From positions 1 to 62,805 of the forward strand of contig PJAB01000020.1 in the NCBI GenBank assembly GCA_002887195.1: a stretch of 62,805 nt of DNA, read 5' to 3'. The notes beneath the pieces are model-generated. The model made no database searches. It was not told the origin of the DNA and worked only from the letters and a program-made list of their open reading frames with translations. Positions 54,567 through 62,805 of this stretch are shown here, one piece after another. Position 1 is the first letter of the stretch, and every line of letters starts with the position of its first letter. The DNA is from Chrysochromulina parva (lineage: Eukaryota > Haptophyta > Prymnesiales > Chrysochromulinaceae). Made by a program: the position numbers and the translations under genes.

Positions 54567-56042
54567 ATGGGCAGCCTCGACGCGTTCCTGAACGACCTGG
54601 ATGACCTCGACGACGAGGAAGAAGGTGGGCCTATTGATGAGGAGGAGGCATTCGAGGGCGATGGTGAGGATGGAGACATTGACATGACGGCTGAGGACGG
54701 TGGCGTGCGGCGGTCCAGGGCAGTAACCGGGCTGCTGCGCTCGTCGAGGATGTCGGATCTCATGGAACGTATCGCCTCTTCTTCGGGCAGTGCGGGCGAG
54801 TCTTCCTCTGGCGTGTCGACTGCCGACGCGGAGCCGTCAGTAGGCAGCAGCAGAGGTGACGCAACGGAGGACGACGAGGAGGAGGCTCACAAGCTCATCG
54901 TGCGGTGCAACGAGATGGTGGTCGACATCGACGACGAGGTGGAAGCGATCGCCAAGACGATCAAGGACGAGTACGCGCACCGCTTCCCCGAGCTCGACTC
55001 GCTCGTCATCAACCCGCTCGACTACGCGCGTGTCGTGATCAAGCTTGGCAACGAGATCGAATTGTCCGACGTGGACCTGACGGGCATCCTGCCGTCGGCG
55101 ACCATCATGGTGGTCACCGTCACTGCGTCGACGACGATCGGCACGCCGCTGCCCGAGCGCACTCTCGCAACCGTGCTCGATTCGTGCGAGCAGGTCCTTG
55201 CCCTCGCGGACAACAAGACGACGCTCCTCGCGTATGTCGAGTCCCAGATGCACCGCGTCGCCCCGAACCTGTCGAACCTCGTAGGCACGGCGATCGCCGC
55301 CAAACTCATCGGCGCCGCGGGCGGGCTGCACAAGCTTGCCGCGATGCCCTCCACAGTGCTGCAGGTGCTCGGGCACAAGAAGAAGGCGCTCGGCGGCATG
55401 GCCAATTCGAGCCAGTTCGTGCACGGTGGATTTCTAGCGGCCTGCGACATCGTGCAGAACACGGCGCCCGGCCTGCGTAACAAAGTGCTGCGTCTCGTCG
55501 CAGGCAAGGCGACCCTCTCTGCGCGGGTGGACACATTTGCCGACAAGGGAGGCGGGCTCGTCGGGCAGGGCTTCCGAGATGAGATCGAGATGCGAGCGAC
55601 CAAGCTGCAGGAGCCTGCACCGGGTAAGGTGGTCAAGGCGCTGCCAGTACCGCCAGAGTCGAGTGGCAAGCGGCGCGGTGGCCGGCGGCTGCGCAAGATG
55701 AAGGAGCGGTATGGCATGACGCAGATGAGGCAGCTGGCCAACCGCGTGCGATTTGGAGAGGAAGAGGATACAAGCTCCGATGGGATGCTCGGCGTGGGCC
55801 TCCTGAGCAAGGGGCAGCAGCACGGCAAGATGCGCGTCTCGGCCAAGGAGCAGAAGCTGCTGGCCGAGAAGAACAAGAAGCAGCGCACTGCGGGCTCCTC
55901 GGGCGCCTCAAACGGCCTTGCCTCCTCACTCGCATTCACCCCTGTCCAGGGCATCGAGCTCGTCAACCCGAGCCAAAGGCAAGACTCGAAGGAGGGCACG
56001 GAGACCTACTTCAGCAAGGCCGCCGCCTTTTTTGCAAACTAA
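54567..56042 (+). CDS. PRPF31: U4/U6 snRNP protein PRP31 (PRPF31)
   Basis: 491 aa from ATG 54567 (MGSLDAFLNDLDDLDDEEEG). The acidic N-terminus is followed by a NOSIC-like region (LDSLVINPLDYARVVIKLGN) and the Nop domain: ADNKTTLLAYVESQMHRVAP, NLSNLVGTAIAAKLIGAAGG, and AMPSTVLQVLGHKKKALGG, which bind U4 snRNA and 15.5K. The C-terminal tail KRRGGRRLRKMKERYGMTQM contains the basic region, and IELVNPSQRQ with YFSKAAAFFAN matches the family's conserved end. Required for tri-snRNP assembly. It may process the introns described in this window. Confidence 0.96.
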   Translation: MGSLDAFLNDLDDLDDEEEGGPIDEEEAFEGDGEDGDIDMTAEDGGVRRSRAVTGLLRSSRMSDLMERIASSSGSAGESSSGVSTADAEPSVGSSRGDATEDDEEEAHKLIVRCNEMVVDIDDEVEAIAKTIKDEYAHRFPELDSLVINPLDYARVVIKLGNEIELSDVDLTGILPSATIMVVTVTASTTIGTPLPERTLATVLDSCEQVLALADNKTTLLAYVESQMHRVAPNLSNLVGTAIAAKLIGAAGGLHKLAAMPSTVLQVLGHKKKALGGMANSSQFVHGGFLAACDIVQNTAPGLRNKVLRLVAGKATLSARVDTFADKGGGLVGQGFRDEIEMRATKLQEPAPGKVVKALPVPPESSGKRRGGRRLRKMKERYGMTQMRQLANRVRFGEEEDTSSDGMLGVGLLSKGQQHGKMRVSAKEQKLLAEKNKKQRTAGSSGASNGLASSLAFTPVQGIELVNPSQRQDSKEGTETYFSKAAAFFAN

Positions 56043-57161
56043 GCCGGCGTTTGGCGGGCGAGGCGCCCAGCGCGGCGCGCCCAGGACGACGCAACAGCTC
56101 GAGCGTTTGGCGGGCGATGCGCCCAGCACAGCGCGCTCGTATGGCAATTGGCTGACGGTTACGGTGGCACTATACGGCCGCCATACACGACACCGGAGAT
56201 CATCATGCGCGGCATCGGAGATCATCGGAGATCGTCATGCGATGCCGCGCGCGCTTTCGGAACCTGCGGCGTGCGCGCGTGGAAAGCGGCGTGTCCTGCT
56301 TGAGACGTCTGCCCACTCACTCCCCAGCCTGAACTCCCGACTCTTCCCGTGGGGTTTTTTTCGCGGTTTTGTACCACACGTTCGGCATTCGGGCATGCGG
56401 CTCGGCCGCGTCCGAGGCGCACACGGGGGCTTCCCCGCCGCCCCCGCCCCTGTCCCCTGCAGTCGCGGTCGCGGTGCGTCGTTGGGCGCGCGGCGCGGCG
56501 TGGGGTTTCGACTCGTGGAGGTTTCTTTTTGCGGACTTGCGCGCCGGGACCGTCACGGGACCGACGACCGTGATCCGTGTTAAGCGTCTTTTGAGATTTG
56601 ACTTTTCGAGGGGCGCTGCGGGTACCGTACGTTAACGCGATCGCGATTGCGCGTTCCGTTCGGTACAAGCGCGGAGCGGTCGGCGCTGTGCGGAAACCCG
56701 GAAAGTTAACTGTGATACACCTCTATCGACTCACGACTCGCTATCGCGACCTCTGTACTCGCATGCAATACCTGCCAAATAATACTAACTCCGGTCGGAG
56801 GGTCCGCGTCCATTCGAGATTCGCTATTGCCCTATCCGTATCCGAAGATGCACACATGCTCAATGCTCGAAATTCACCTCCGCTCTCGAAGAGCGCGCGC
56901 GCCACGCCGCCACCGTCGTTGACAGTCAACGCACCTCTCGCCACGCGGAAGTCGGAACCGCACGCGCGCCTCCATGAGCACGGCGCGCGCCACACCGCAC
57001 AGCCGAGCGGAGCCCACAACGCGGCCGCAGCCGTGACGCAGCGCAGCGGGCAGCGCGGACGCCTCGCCCGGGCTGGCTTAGCCCTGCTCTCGACGAGATC
57101 TCGACGAGATCTCGTCGTCGTTTCTCAGCCGCCGCGCTCGAGAGCACCGCCACGGGCTGGC
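56043..57161. other. convergent spacer, no gene seen
   Basis: 1.1 kb. Repeats: GGCGGGCGATGCGCCCAGC twice near 56050 and 56115; GAGATCATC/GGAGATC units near 56200-56235; a CTCGACGAGATCTCGACGAG palindromic array near 57090-57115; and two copies of GGGCTGGCTTAGCCC at 57069 and 57154. No gene supported. Confidence 0.45.
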
Positions 57162-57170
57162 TTAGCCCGT
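57152..57170. repeat. hairpin over the NECAP stop codon
   Basis: ACGGGCT GGCTT AGCCCGT: a 7-bp stem and five-base loop. It includes the TAA of the NECAP gene. A near copy lies about 85 bp away at 57069-57083. Confidence 0.6.
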
Positions 57171-58349
57171 TAAAAAAGCCACCGCCTTGCTAAAGTAGCC
57201 CCCAGTGTCCTCCGTGTCTTGCTTTTGGCTCGACTTGTCCTTGTCCACATCCTTCAGCGGGGCAGCGGGCGAGGGCAGAGCAGCAGACGTAGATGAAGGT
57301 GCCGCCAACGACTTAGGCGGCACGCTGGACGATGACGATGCTTTGGGCGACACGCTGTGGAAGTCGCCAAAGTCGGCATCACCGCCCTTTTCTGCAGCGC
57401 TGCCGGAGGCGGCAGAGAAGTCGCCAAAGTCGTCATCGCCGGGGGGCGTCGGCGGCCGCGGCGGGGGCGGAGGCGCAGGCGCGGGCACAGGCGCGGCGGC
57501 GGCGGGCGGCGCGGCGCCATCTGCGGGTGCGGTGCTTGGCGGCGTCGGAGGCCGCGGCGGTCCCGCAGCAGAGGACGGCGGCGGTGCCCCGGCCCTGGAC
57601 GGCGCGAGCACCCCAGCCTTGGGCGGCGGCGCGAGCACCCCGGGCTTGGGCGGCGGCGCGAGCACCCCGGGCTTACCTGGCAAAGAGAAGGCGCCACCCT
57701 CGACCTTGGGACGCGCCGCTCGGGGCTTGGATCCGGCGCCCGGCACGTTGATGCTGATATTGAGCTTCTCACCTTCCTTGAGCGACAGGTCGCGCATGGG
57801 CTCGCTCGCGGCGCGCTCGGCCATCAGCTTAGCTTGCTCGTCGGCATCCTTGCCTCGCCGCACGCCGTCCCAATGATCCTGCATCGTCGCGTTGAAATCA
57901 TAGGCATAGCTGCGGTCGCGGAAGCCCATGCCGATGAAAGCGTGCCGGCCCTTGCCGTCGTCCAATCGCAGCACAAAGTAGCGGCTGCTATCGATGACCT
58001 GATCGACGGCCTTGTTGCCATGTGCGGCCACCGGACACGTGGCAAACAGGGCGCCGGTTGCCGGGTCATACAGGATAATCTTAAGCAACGAGCCCGTGGC
58101 TGTCACCTTGAGCGCGCCGCTCCACAGCCATTTATTCACATCCCAGTCGTTGGCGCGATGCCCGCTCTCATTCTTGAGCGGCGGGATCTGGTAGACGTAG
58201 CACTCCTTGCATGTCCACAAGAGGCACTCAATGTCTTCACCGTCATCTTCGCTTCGGCTCGCAGCGACCGGGGGCGGCGTTGCGGCGGCAGCCGGTGGCG
58301 GCGAGGTGGCGGCGGCCGAAGGCGGCTTGTGTGGTGCTTGTGTAGCCAT
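57162..58349 (-). CDS. NECAP endocytic adaptor protein
   Basis: 395 aa. A Pro/Ala leader precedes the PHear domain: DIECLLWTCKECYVYQIPPL, WDVNKWLWSGALKVTATG, IDSSRYFVLRLDDGKGRHAF with IGMGFRDRSYAYDFNATMQD, and KLNISIN at its end. Then comes a long Pro/Gly/Ala linker with repeated GVLAPPPK, and two DFGDF motifs (DDDFGDFSAA, DADFGDFHSV) of the kind that bind AP-2 appendages. NECAPs act at clathrin-coated pits. The C-terminal end GGYFSKAVAFLTG resembles the end of the PRP31 protein encoded next door. Length is above the usual 260-280 because of the linker. Confidence 0.93.
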   Translation of the reverse strand: MATQAPHKPPSAAATSPPPAAAATPPPVAASRSEDDGEDIECLLWTCKECYVYQIPPLKNESGHRANDWDVNKWLWSGALKVTATGSLLKIILYDPATGALFATCPVAAHGNKAVDQVIDSSRYFVLRLDDGKGRHAFIGMGFRDRSYAYDFNATMQDHWDGVRRGKDADEQAKLMAERAASEPMRDLSLKEGEKLNISINVPGAGSKPRAARPKVEGGAFSLPGKPGVLAPPPKPGVLAPPPKAGVLAPSRAGAPPPSSAAGPPRPPTPPSTAPADGAAPPAAAAPVPAPAPPPPPRPPTPPGDDDFGDFSAASGSAAEKGGDADFGDFHSVSPKASSSSSVPPKSLAAPSSTSAALPSPAAPLKDVDKDKSSQKQDTEDTGGYFSKAVAFLTG

Positions 58350-58494
58350 AAGTTCCGGGCGCGCTGTGAAGGATCTCGCGTGTACACGACAACTCGAAAT
58401 TCAGTTACAATAGTAGTACCCGGAATCGCATGCAACTTGACTTGTCTTGACATGAGAAGCTTGAGAATGCTTCGCACCGGTCTGGAGGTACTTC
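58350..58494. promoter_or_regulatory. divergent promoter with CTTGA repeat
   Basis: 145 bp between the NECAP and macrodomain genes. At 58432-58465 it reads GCAACTTGACTTGTCTTGAC and AGAAGCTTGAG, ending about 30 bp upstream of ATG 58495 in the same orientation as at the minus-strand examples. Confidence 0.4.
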
Positions 58495-59529
58495 ATGCTC
58501 CGCGTGACGCTGAAGCGCGGCGACATACTCAAGACGCCCACGAAGGCGCTCATCACATCGGCCAATGACTCACTCGTCGGAAACGGTCAGCCCACCTACT
58601 GGCGCTTCGTCTCGCGCGTGAATGTGGACGGCGCACTCCGAAAGCTGGCCGGCCCTGAGCTCGAGCAGGCCTGCCTTGCAATCGAGCCGCTGCCAGCGAC
58701 GCTTAGCAGTGGCATCCGCCGTGACCTCACGCGATGGACGTCTGGAGTAAAACATGGTCCATCAAAGGTCGTGCGCTGCCCTGCCGGTGCCGCGGTCTCC
58801 ACGCCAGCCTTCGGGGCCGTCTTGGCGGACCACGTCGTGCACGCCGTGGTGCCCGACTCAGAATTCGGCTACGAGGGCCAGTACACGGGCGGCGAGCGCG
58901 ACCACGTCATGAGCGGCGTGGTCGAGGCTGACACGCAGGTCATCAAGCTTCGTGGCCTCCCGCATTTCACTCCGCCCGACAACGTGCTCTTCTCCACGTA
59001 TCGAAGCGCCTTTGCAGAGGCCGTGCGCCTGGGTGCGACGGATGTTGCGTGCCCCGCGCTTGGAACCGGCGTCAAGGGGTGGAAGCCAGCCATCTCAGCC
59101 GCGTTCGCGCTCGAGGTGGCTGCGAGGCTAGCGGCAGCCGCAGCCGAGGGTAATCCGTCGCCGTCGCACGTTACGTTTGTGGTCGGCGGACCGTCCAGCT
59201 GGTCAGATGGCGTTTGGAAGGGTTGGTGCAAGGCCGCGGCGACCCTGCTCGGCGAGCCGACTGACACTTCCGGGCCCGCCGACAGTATCTTGGATGCCCA
59301 GCGGCGCGGTATCCCCATGAGTTGGGAGCTCGATGGCAAGCACCTAGGGCGAAGGCGCTGGGACGCATGGCGTTACCCGTTAGACGAGGGTGGCGCGCTC
59401 TTAAGCTTACGAGAGCTCGACGATCTTGCCGAGCTGCTCCTCAACCGCCAGCGCGGCTACCATGGAAAAGACGAGCCACTCACGGCCGAGCAGGAACTGG
59501 CGGCGACGCGCCGAAGGAGCACAAGGTAA
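58495..59529 (+). CDS. macrodomain protein (ADP-ribose binding or hydrolase)
   Basis: 344 aa. Macrodomain blocks: VTLKRGDILKTPTKALITSA followed by NDSLVGNG (ADP-ribose adenine site), VNVDGALRKLAGPELEQAC (distal ribose loop), CPAGAAVSTPAFG, LADHVVHAVVPD, and CPALGTGVKGWKP (phosphate loop). An insertion of about 20 residues (PTYWRFVSR) lies between the first two where relatives have a short GGG turn. The C-terminal 90 residues (MSWELDGKHLGRRRWDAW) are not recognised. Likely binds or removes ADP-ribose; could oppose the ADP-ribosyltransferase at 16.5-17.6 kb, which is inference. Confidence 0.85.
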   Translation: MLRVTLKRGDILKTPTKALITSANDSLVGNGQPTYWRFVSRVNVDGALRKLAGPELEQACLAIEPLPATLSSGIRRDLTRWTSGVKHGPSKVVRCPAGAAVSTPAFGAVLADHVVHAVVPDSEFGYEGQYTGGERDHVMSGVVEADTQVIKLRGLPHFTPPDNVLFSTYRSAFAEAVRLGATDVACPALGTGVKGWKPAISAAFALEVAARLAAAAAEGNPSPSHVTFVVGGPSSWSDGVWKGWCKAAATLLGEPTDTSGPADSILDAQRRGIPMSWELDGKHLGRRRWDAWRYPLDEGGALLSLRELDDLAELLLNRQRGYHGKDEPLTAEQELAATRRRSTR

Positions 59530-59956
59530 CCTGGATGGTCAATAAAGGTAACCTGGATCTGAGTTCCACAAACATCAGTAAGCAAGGTTCCTTGAGAAAC
59601 ACGGTCAATTTTGAGTATCTGTGAATACAAGCATTTTCGGTATGAACGCGATCCACGCAGCCTGCACGTCGCTAGTTTTTTTCCTCGTCAGACATCATGG
59701 TGCGCGTTGCACTGGGATGCCCTGCGCGCGCGGCAGTAATCGTCGGTGGTCTGCACGCTGCTGGTAGTGGCACCATCGATTGGCTGCGCCAACGCCGTCG
59801 GAAGCGGAACGGCGGTTGCCGCTGCACAGCGGCAACAGCTGCTGGGCTTTCTGCTGCGATTGCCTGAGCGTTGCCCCGCCTGGACGTCTTTGGTAGCGTA
59901 CGCTCTTTGCTGAGACCCCGCGTCCCCTCTCGCGATTCTCGCAGGCGGGCATCTCG
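59530..59956 (+). other. spacer, probably with a 5' UTR intron of the eS27 gene
   Basis: TCTCGCAG at 59937-59944, 12 bases before the eS27 ATG, looks like an acceptor; a donor was not fixed. AAGGTAACCTGGAT is repeated near 59524 and 59547. No other gene. Confidence 0.4.
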
Positions 59957-60303
<347 letters not shown>

Positions 60304-60777
60304 AGAGGCCGGCGCTTAGGCGTTAGGGAACACCCAACATACCCGCTTGTGCAGAGACCGCGGAGAGTGACGGGAGGGCGTTCAACTTGCTGTGTTATAA
60401 CATTTTGCCCCTCGCCCTCACGCGTGCCTCTGCTGGGGTGCGTGCGTCTATGGGTATGATTTTTCGTTATCCGACCCGCGAGTCGCAAAGAAACAATGTA
60501 AGAAATCACAAATCTTGACATCTCTCACGCGTTAATGGTTGCGATCGGATGATACGATTGCGGGTAAATTTTTTTGTCTGCGCCGACAGAAGCATGCGGA
60601 GCCGCGGTGGGCTGTAGAGCGGAGCGCACTGGGACACGGGCCCGCATCGGGGGCGGTGAAGATCCGTGTTGTTTATGTCACAAGCGCGACGCGCGGAGTA
60701 GTCGGCCTAGCACGCCGCGCGATACGGCACCGTCGGAGGATCTGCTGGACGCGGCGCCCCTCGGGCCCTCTTTGCGT
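60304..60777. other. convergent spacer, no gene seen
   Basis: Between the eS27 and CNOT11 stops. AT-rich around 60455-60580. No gene supported. Confidence 0.35.
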
Positions 60778-62147
60778 CTACTCGAGCGTTTTGAGCAGCC
60801 GAAAGAGGCCCGCCGCCTCGCGGATGTGGCTGAACTCAATGCAGAATGCCTGCACCTCGATGAACAGGTCCTGCACGTTGATGATCTTGTTGCGGATCAG
60901 GGATTGCAGGAAGACACAGACCAGCCGCACCAATCGGTTTTGCATGTACCTATCCTTGATATTCTCGCACGAGGAGATGCAGTTGGAGATGTACAGGTGC
61001 ACAAACTCCGTCGGCAGGTCGACGGCCGTCGTCAGCCGGTTGACCACTTCCATCGAGTGCAGGCTGATGTCCATGTTCACGAGTACCGAGAAGTAGTCGG
61101 TGATCTGTGACGATGACATAAGCTTGAGCAACACATCGATGGCGATGATCGGATTGTTCTCCACGAGGTCGGGTAAACGCTTGGGCGTCAGACCGCAGTG
61201 ATACACAAGCTTGCCGTCGCTCTCTAGCTCGGCGAGCACCTGCTGCTGTTGCCCCGGCACAAGCGGCCCACGGAAGGCCTTGCTCATGAGCTCGCGCACC
61301 TCGGCCCCTTTGACATTGTCCGCGCCCATCGAGTGATCCCACAAGACATCGAAAGAGTAGTCGCTCTGCGGGTTGAGCCAGATGACTTCCTCGTCGCGCG
61401 AGTCGAGCAGCGGTGGCGGCGGCCGCAGCAGCTGCGGCTCGAATCGCAGCAGGCCGAGATGCTGCTCGAGGCCCAAAACCTCCCCATCAGTGGCCGCAGC
61501 CGACGCGCCTGACCCCGGCGCGTCCAGCGGCTGCGGGTCAGGCACCAGGGCGCTGATGCCTGCCCGCCGCATCTCAGGCACCTGCGCGTCCCGCTCTGCA
61601 AAGGGGGCCCTCAGCTGTACCTGCGTGCGGCGCGCGGTGCAGGGCGCACGAGCAAGCGTGAGCACAGAGAAGCAACAGAGTGCTGGCGCATGCTGTAGGT
61701 GCACCAAGCACGGCGGCCTGCGCGCACCAGGTTGGGAAGCGGCTGCTGCTCGCCATCTCTCCACATGGTCTCCAGCTGCGCGGGCGTCTTCTTGCCCACG
61801 TCCTTGTCAGGCGGCTGCGCGAGCAGCAGACAAAGCAGGTTGCGCTCGTGCAGCTGCAGCGCACAAGGACTGCTGGGCTGCAGCAGCTGCACGAGAAAGG
61901 ATAGGAACGGATGCACCACCGGGGCCTCGCTCTTGTACAGGTCGTGGACGATGTACAGCGCCGTCGATACCTCCTTTGCCGGGAGCAGGTTGTCCTCGAG
62001 CATCATGCAGATTGCCGCAGCCACCCTAAAGTGGTCAGCGCGCACAAAGGCCCTCTGAAATGCTGCGGCTGCCGCTTCGAGACTGTAGCCCGCCGCCAAG
62101 ATCTCGACGAGCGCTGCTACCTCCTTTTGAGTCAGCATCGCGCGCAA
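60778..62147 (-). CDS. CNOT11: CCR4-NOT complex subunit 11 (CNOT11)
   Basis: 420 aa in two exons, 61728-62147 and 60778-61620. The C-terminal DUF2363 block is very highly conserved: [80 protein letters not shown], and [20 protein letters not shown] with [14 protein letters not shown] at the end. The N-terminal half has the MIF4G-like helices ([20 protein letters not shown]). It anchors CNOT10 to NOT1 in the deadenylase complex that shortens mRNA poly(A) tails. Animal CNOT11 has about 510 aa; the reduction is in the N-terminus. The CCCH protein at 41 kb is a possible functional partner. Confidence 0.96.
61621..61727 (-). other. intron of the CNOT11 gene
   Basis: 107 bp, GTGCGC...CACGCAG, phase 0, joining LPNL to [11 protein letters not shown]. 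The downstream exon resumes with GTACAGCTG. Contains GC-rich sequence without obvious repeats. Confidence 0.85.
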
Positions 62148-62324
62148 TGCGCCAACGCGCCGCGCGCTCTCAGGCGGAGCGTCTCACTCGCGCGACATGT
62201 GTGCCTCGTGCAGTCTTCACGCGCACAACCCGCAGGCCGACCCTTAATTTCGTCGGTGGTGGTGCGCAGACATGCCCGCTTCATTGACCTCGATAAATAC
62301 CATGGAGAATTTCTCGACGCCCCC
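62148..62324. promoter_or_regulatory. divergent promoter region
   Basis: Between the CNOT11 and lycopene cyclase-domain starts. Two further ATGs (62272, 62302) open a short frame that ends at 62338, a possible upstream ORF. Confidence 0.3.
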
Positions 62325-62805
62325 ATGCAAGCCGCGTTGAATCTTTCTTGCTTGACGACGGCGGCGCGATGCGCATCTAGAGATTTCCTTCGCTCGCGCC
62401 GATGTCCACGGCCGGCTTGTCCGTGGCCCCGGCGCACGCTGCCACCCACTTGCGTCGTATTCGGCTCGTCCGGCTGGGACGGCCCCGGCTTCGTGGCGAG
62501 TGGAGGCCTCGAGCTCTCCTACTGGGACCTGCACGGCTTCCTGCTCTTGCCCACGCTCTGGCTGCTCACGGCCGATAAGCCAACGATGCTCAACGACGAG
62601 CGCGACCCGCTTAAAACCACCGCCTCTTTCGCTTACCTCGCCTTCATCCTCACCATCGCCGTCGGCCATGCCTTTGTCTGGGAAACGGTCGGGGCACAGA
62701 TTGGCATCTGGACCTTCAATCCCGAGAAGGTGACCGGGCTGGGTGCGGCGACGCTGCTGCCGCTCGAGGAGATCCTGTGGCTCTTCCACCACGTCATCAA
62801 GGCCG
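62325..62805 (+). CDS. lycopene cyclase-domain (CarR/CrtYcd-type) protein, 5' part
   Basis: 160 codons from ATG 62325 to the window edge. The first 50 residues (MQAALNLSCLTTAARCASRD, then Arg/Pro-rich) are acid-poor and Ser/Arg-rich, fitting a plastid presequence. From residue 62 on, LELSYWDLHGFLLLPTLWLL begins a membrane domain; ILTIAVGHAFVWETV is followed by GAQIGIWTFNPEKVTGLG and LLPLEEILWLFHHVI. The order W-[DE], G-x-W, NPE-x-x-x-G and P-[LI]-EE-x-[LF]-[FW] is the signature of the heterodimeric/fused lycopene cyclase domain of archaea, actinobacteria and fungi. Closing the lycopene rings is the likely role; the second domain lies outside the window. Confidence 0.65.
   Translation, partial: MQAALNLSCLTTAARCASRDFLRSRRCPRPACPWPRRTLPPTCVVFGSSGWDGPGFVASGGLELSYWDLHGFLLLPTLWLLTADKPTMLNDERDPLKTTASFAYLAFILTIAVGHAFVWETVGAQIGIWTFNPEKVTGLGAATLLPLEEILWLFHHVIKA

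Noticed and set aside
56598..57173. 191-codon plus-strand frame in the spacer before NECAP
   Set aside because: Composition is that of random GC-rich sequence, no family, and it runs into the palindromic repeats.

Overview
This is a gene-dense, GC-rich stretch of nuclear DNA from a eukaryotic alga. Evidence for a nuclear eukaryotic genome: cytosolic ribosomal proteins uL4 and eS27, the spliceosomal protein PRP31, CCR4-NOT subunit CNOT11, NECAP, BAP31, a TBC RabGAP, a SUV39-like SET protein, and short GT-AG introns. Evidence for a photosynthetic lineage with a secondary plastid: several proteins with a signal peptide followed by a transit-like stretch (a UMP/CMP kinase, an NTF2-like protein, a small unknown), a bacterial-type TrpC-TrpF fusion, a monomeric (bacterial-type) NADP-isocitrate dehydrogenase with a mitochondrial presequence, and the start of a CarR/CrtYcd-type lycopene cyclase-domain protein. 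A haptophyte fits best, but that is inference; no species marker is present.

Layout from left to right. 1-8 kb: 3' end of an unknown gene, then on the minus strand TrpC-TrpF, a 47-residue membrane microprotein, a Cys-rich membrane protein, an aspartic protease and an LRR protein. 8-15 kb: uL4 (+), NSUN5-like rRNA methylase (-), CCA-adding tRNA nucleotidyltransferase (+, four exons). 15-22 kb: 2OG-Fe(II) oxygenase, arginine ADP-ribosyltransferase and GT8-like glycosyltransferase (all -), a small plastid-like protein (+), METTL25-like methyltransferase (-), BAP31 (+). 23-31 kb: EF-hand protein (+), SET protein (-), Orai-like channel (+), Mpv17/PMP22 (+), a 61-residue DUF5808-like protein (+). 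31-41 kb: PfkB kinase, TBC RabGAP, a small unknown, a membrane-anchored APH-like kinase, a fucosyltransferase-like protein and an NTF2-like protein (all -). 41-50 kb: CCCH zinc finger, NCKX exchanger and UMP/CMP kinase (+), NEMP and NELF-A-like (-), ankyrin protein (+). 50-63 kb: TPR protein (-), monomeric IDH (+), PRP31 (+), NECAP (-), macrodomain protein (+), eS27 (+), CNOT11 (-), lycopene cyclase-domain gene (+, cut by the window edge).

Most genes are single-exon. Nine introns of 71-207 bp can be placed by homology and frame. The most notable signal is a set of introns made of short 10-11 bp tandem repeats of a CTCTGATGGC type with a shared 3' module containing GATTGCCTC. Two lie in the CCA-adding enzyme gene, one in TrpC-TrpF on the other strand, and a diverged one in the NCKX gene. 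Two are flanked by direct duplications (11 and 30 bp) whose offset equals the intron length, as expected for introner-like elements or intron gain by tandem duplication.

Two further unexplained patterns recur in spacers: (CTTGA[C/A])n microsatellites about 30-70 bp upstream of several start codons, in a constant orientation, and a dispersed ACCGGTAAAAAGACACCGG element present at four loci and directly upstream of two start codons. Start codons were chosen by homology, presequence or context and are uncertain where noted. All family calls are from reading the translation; no database search was run.
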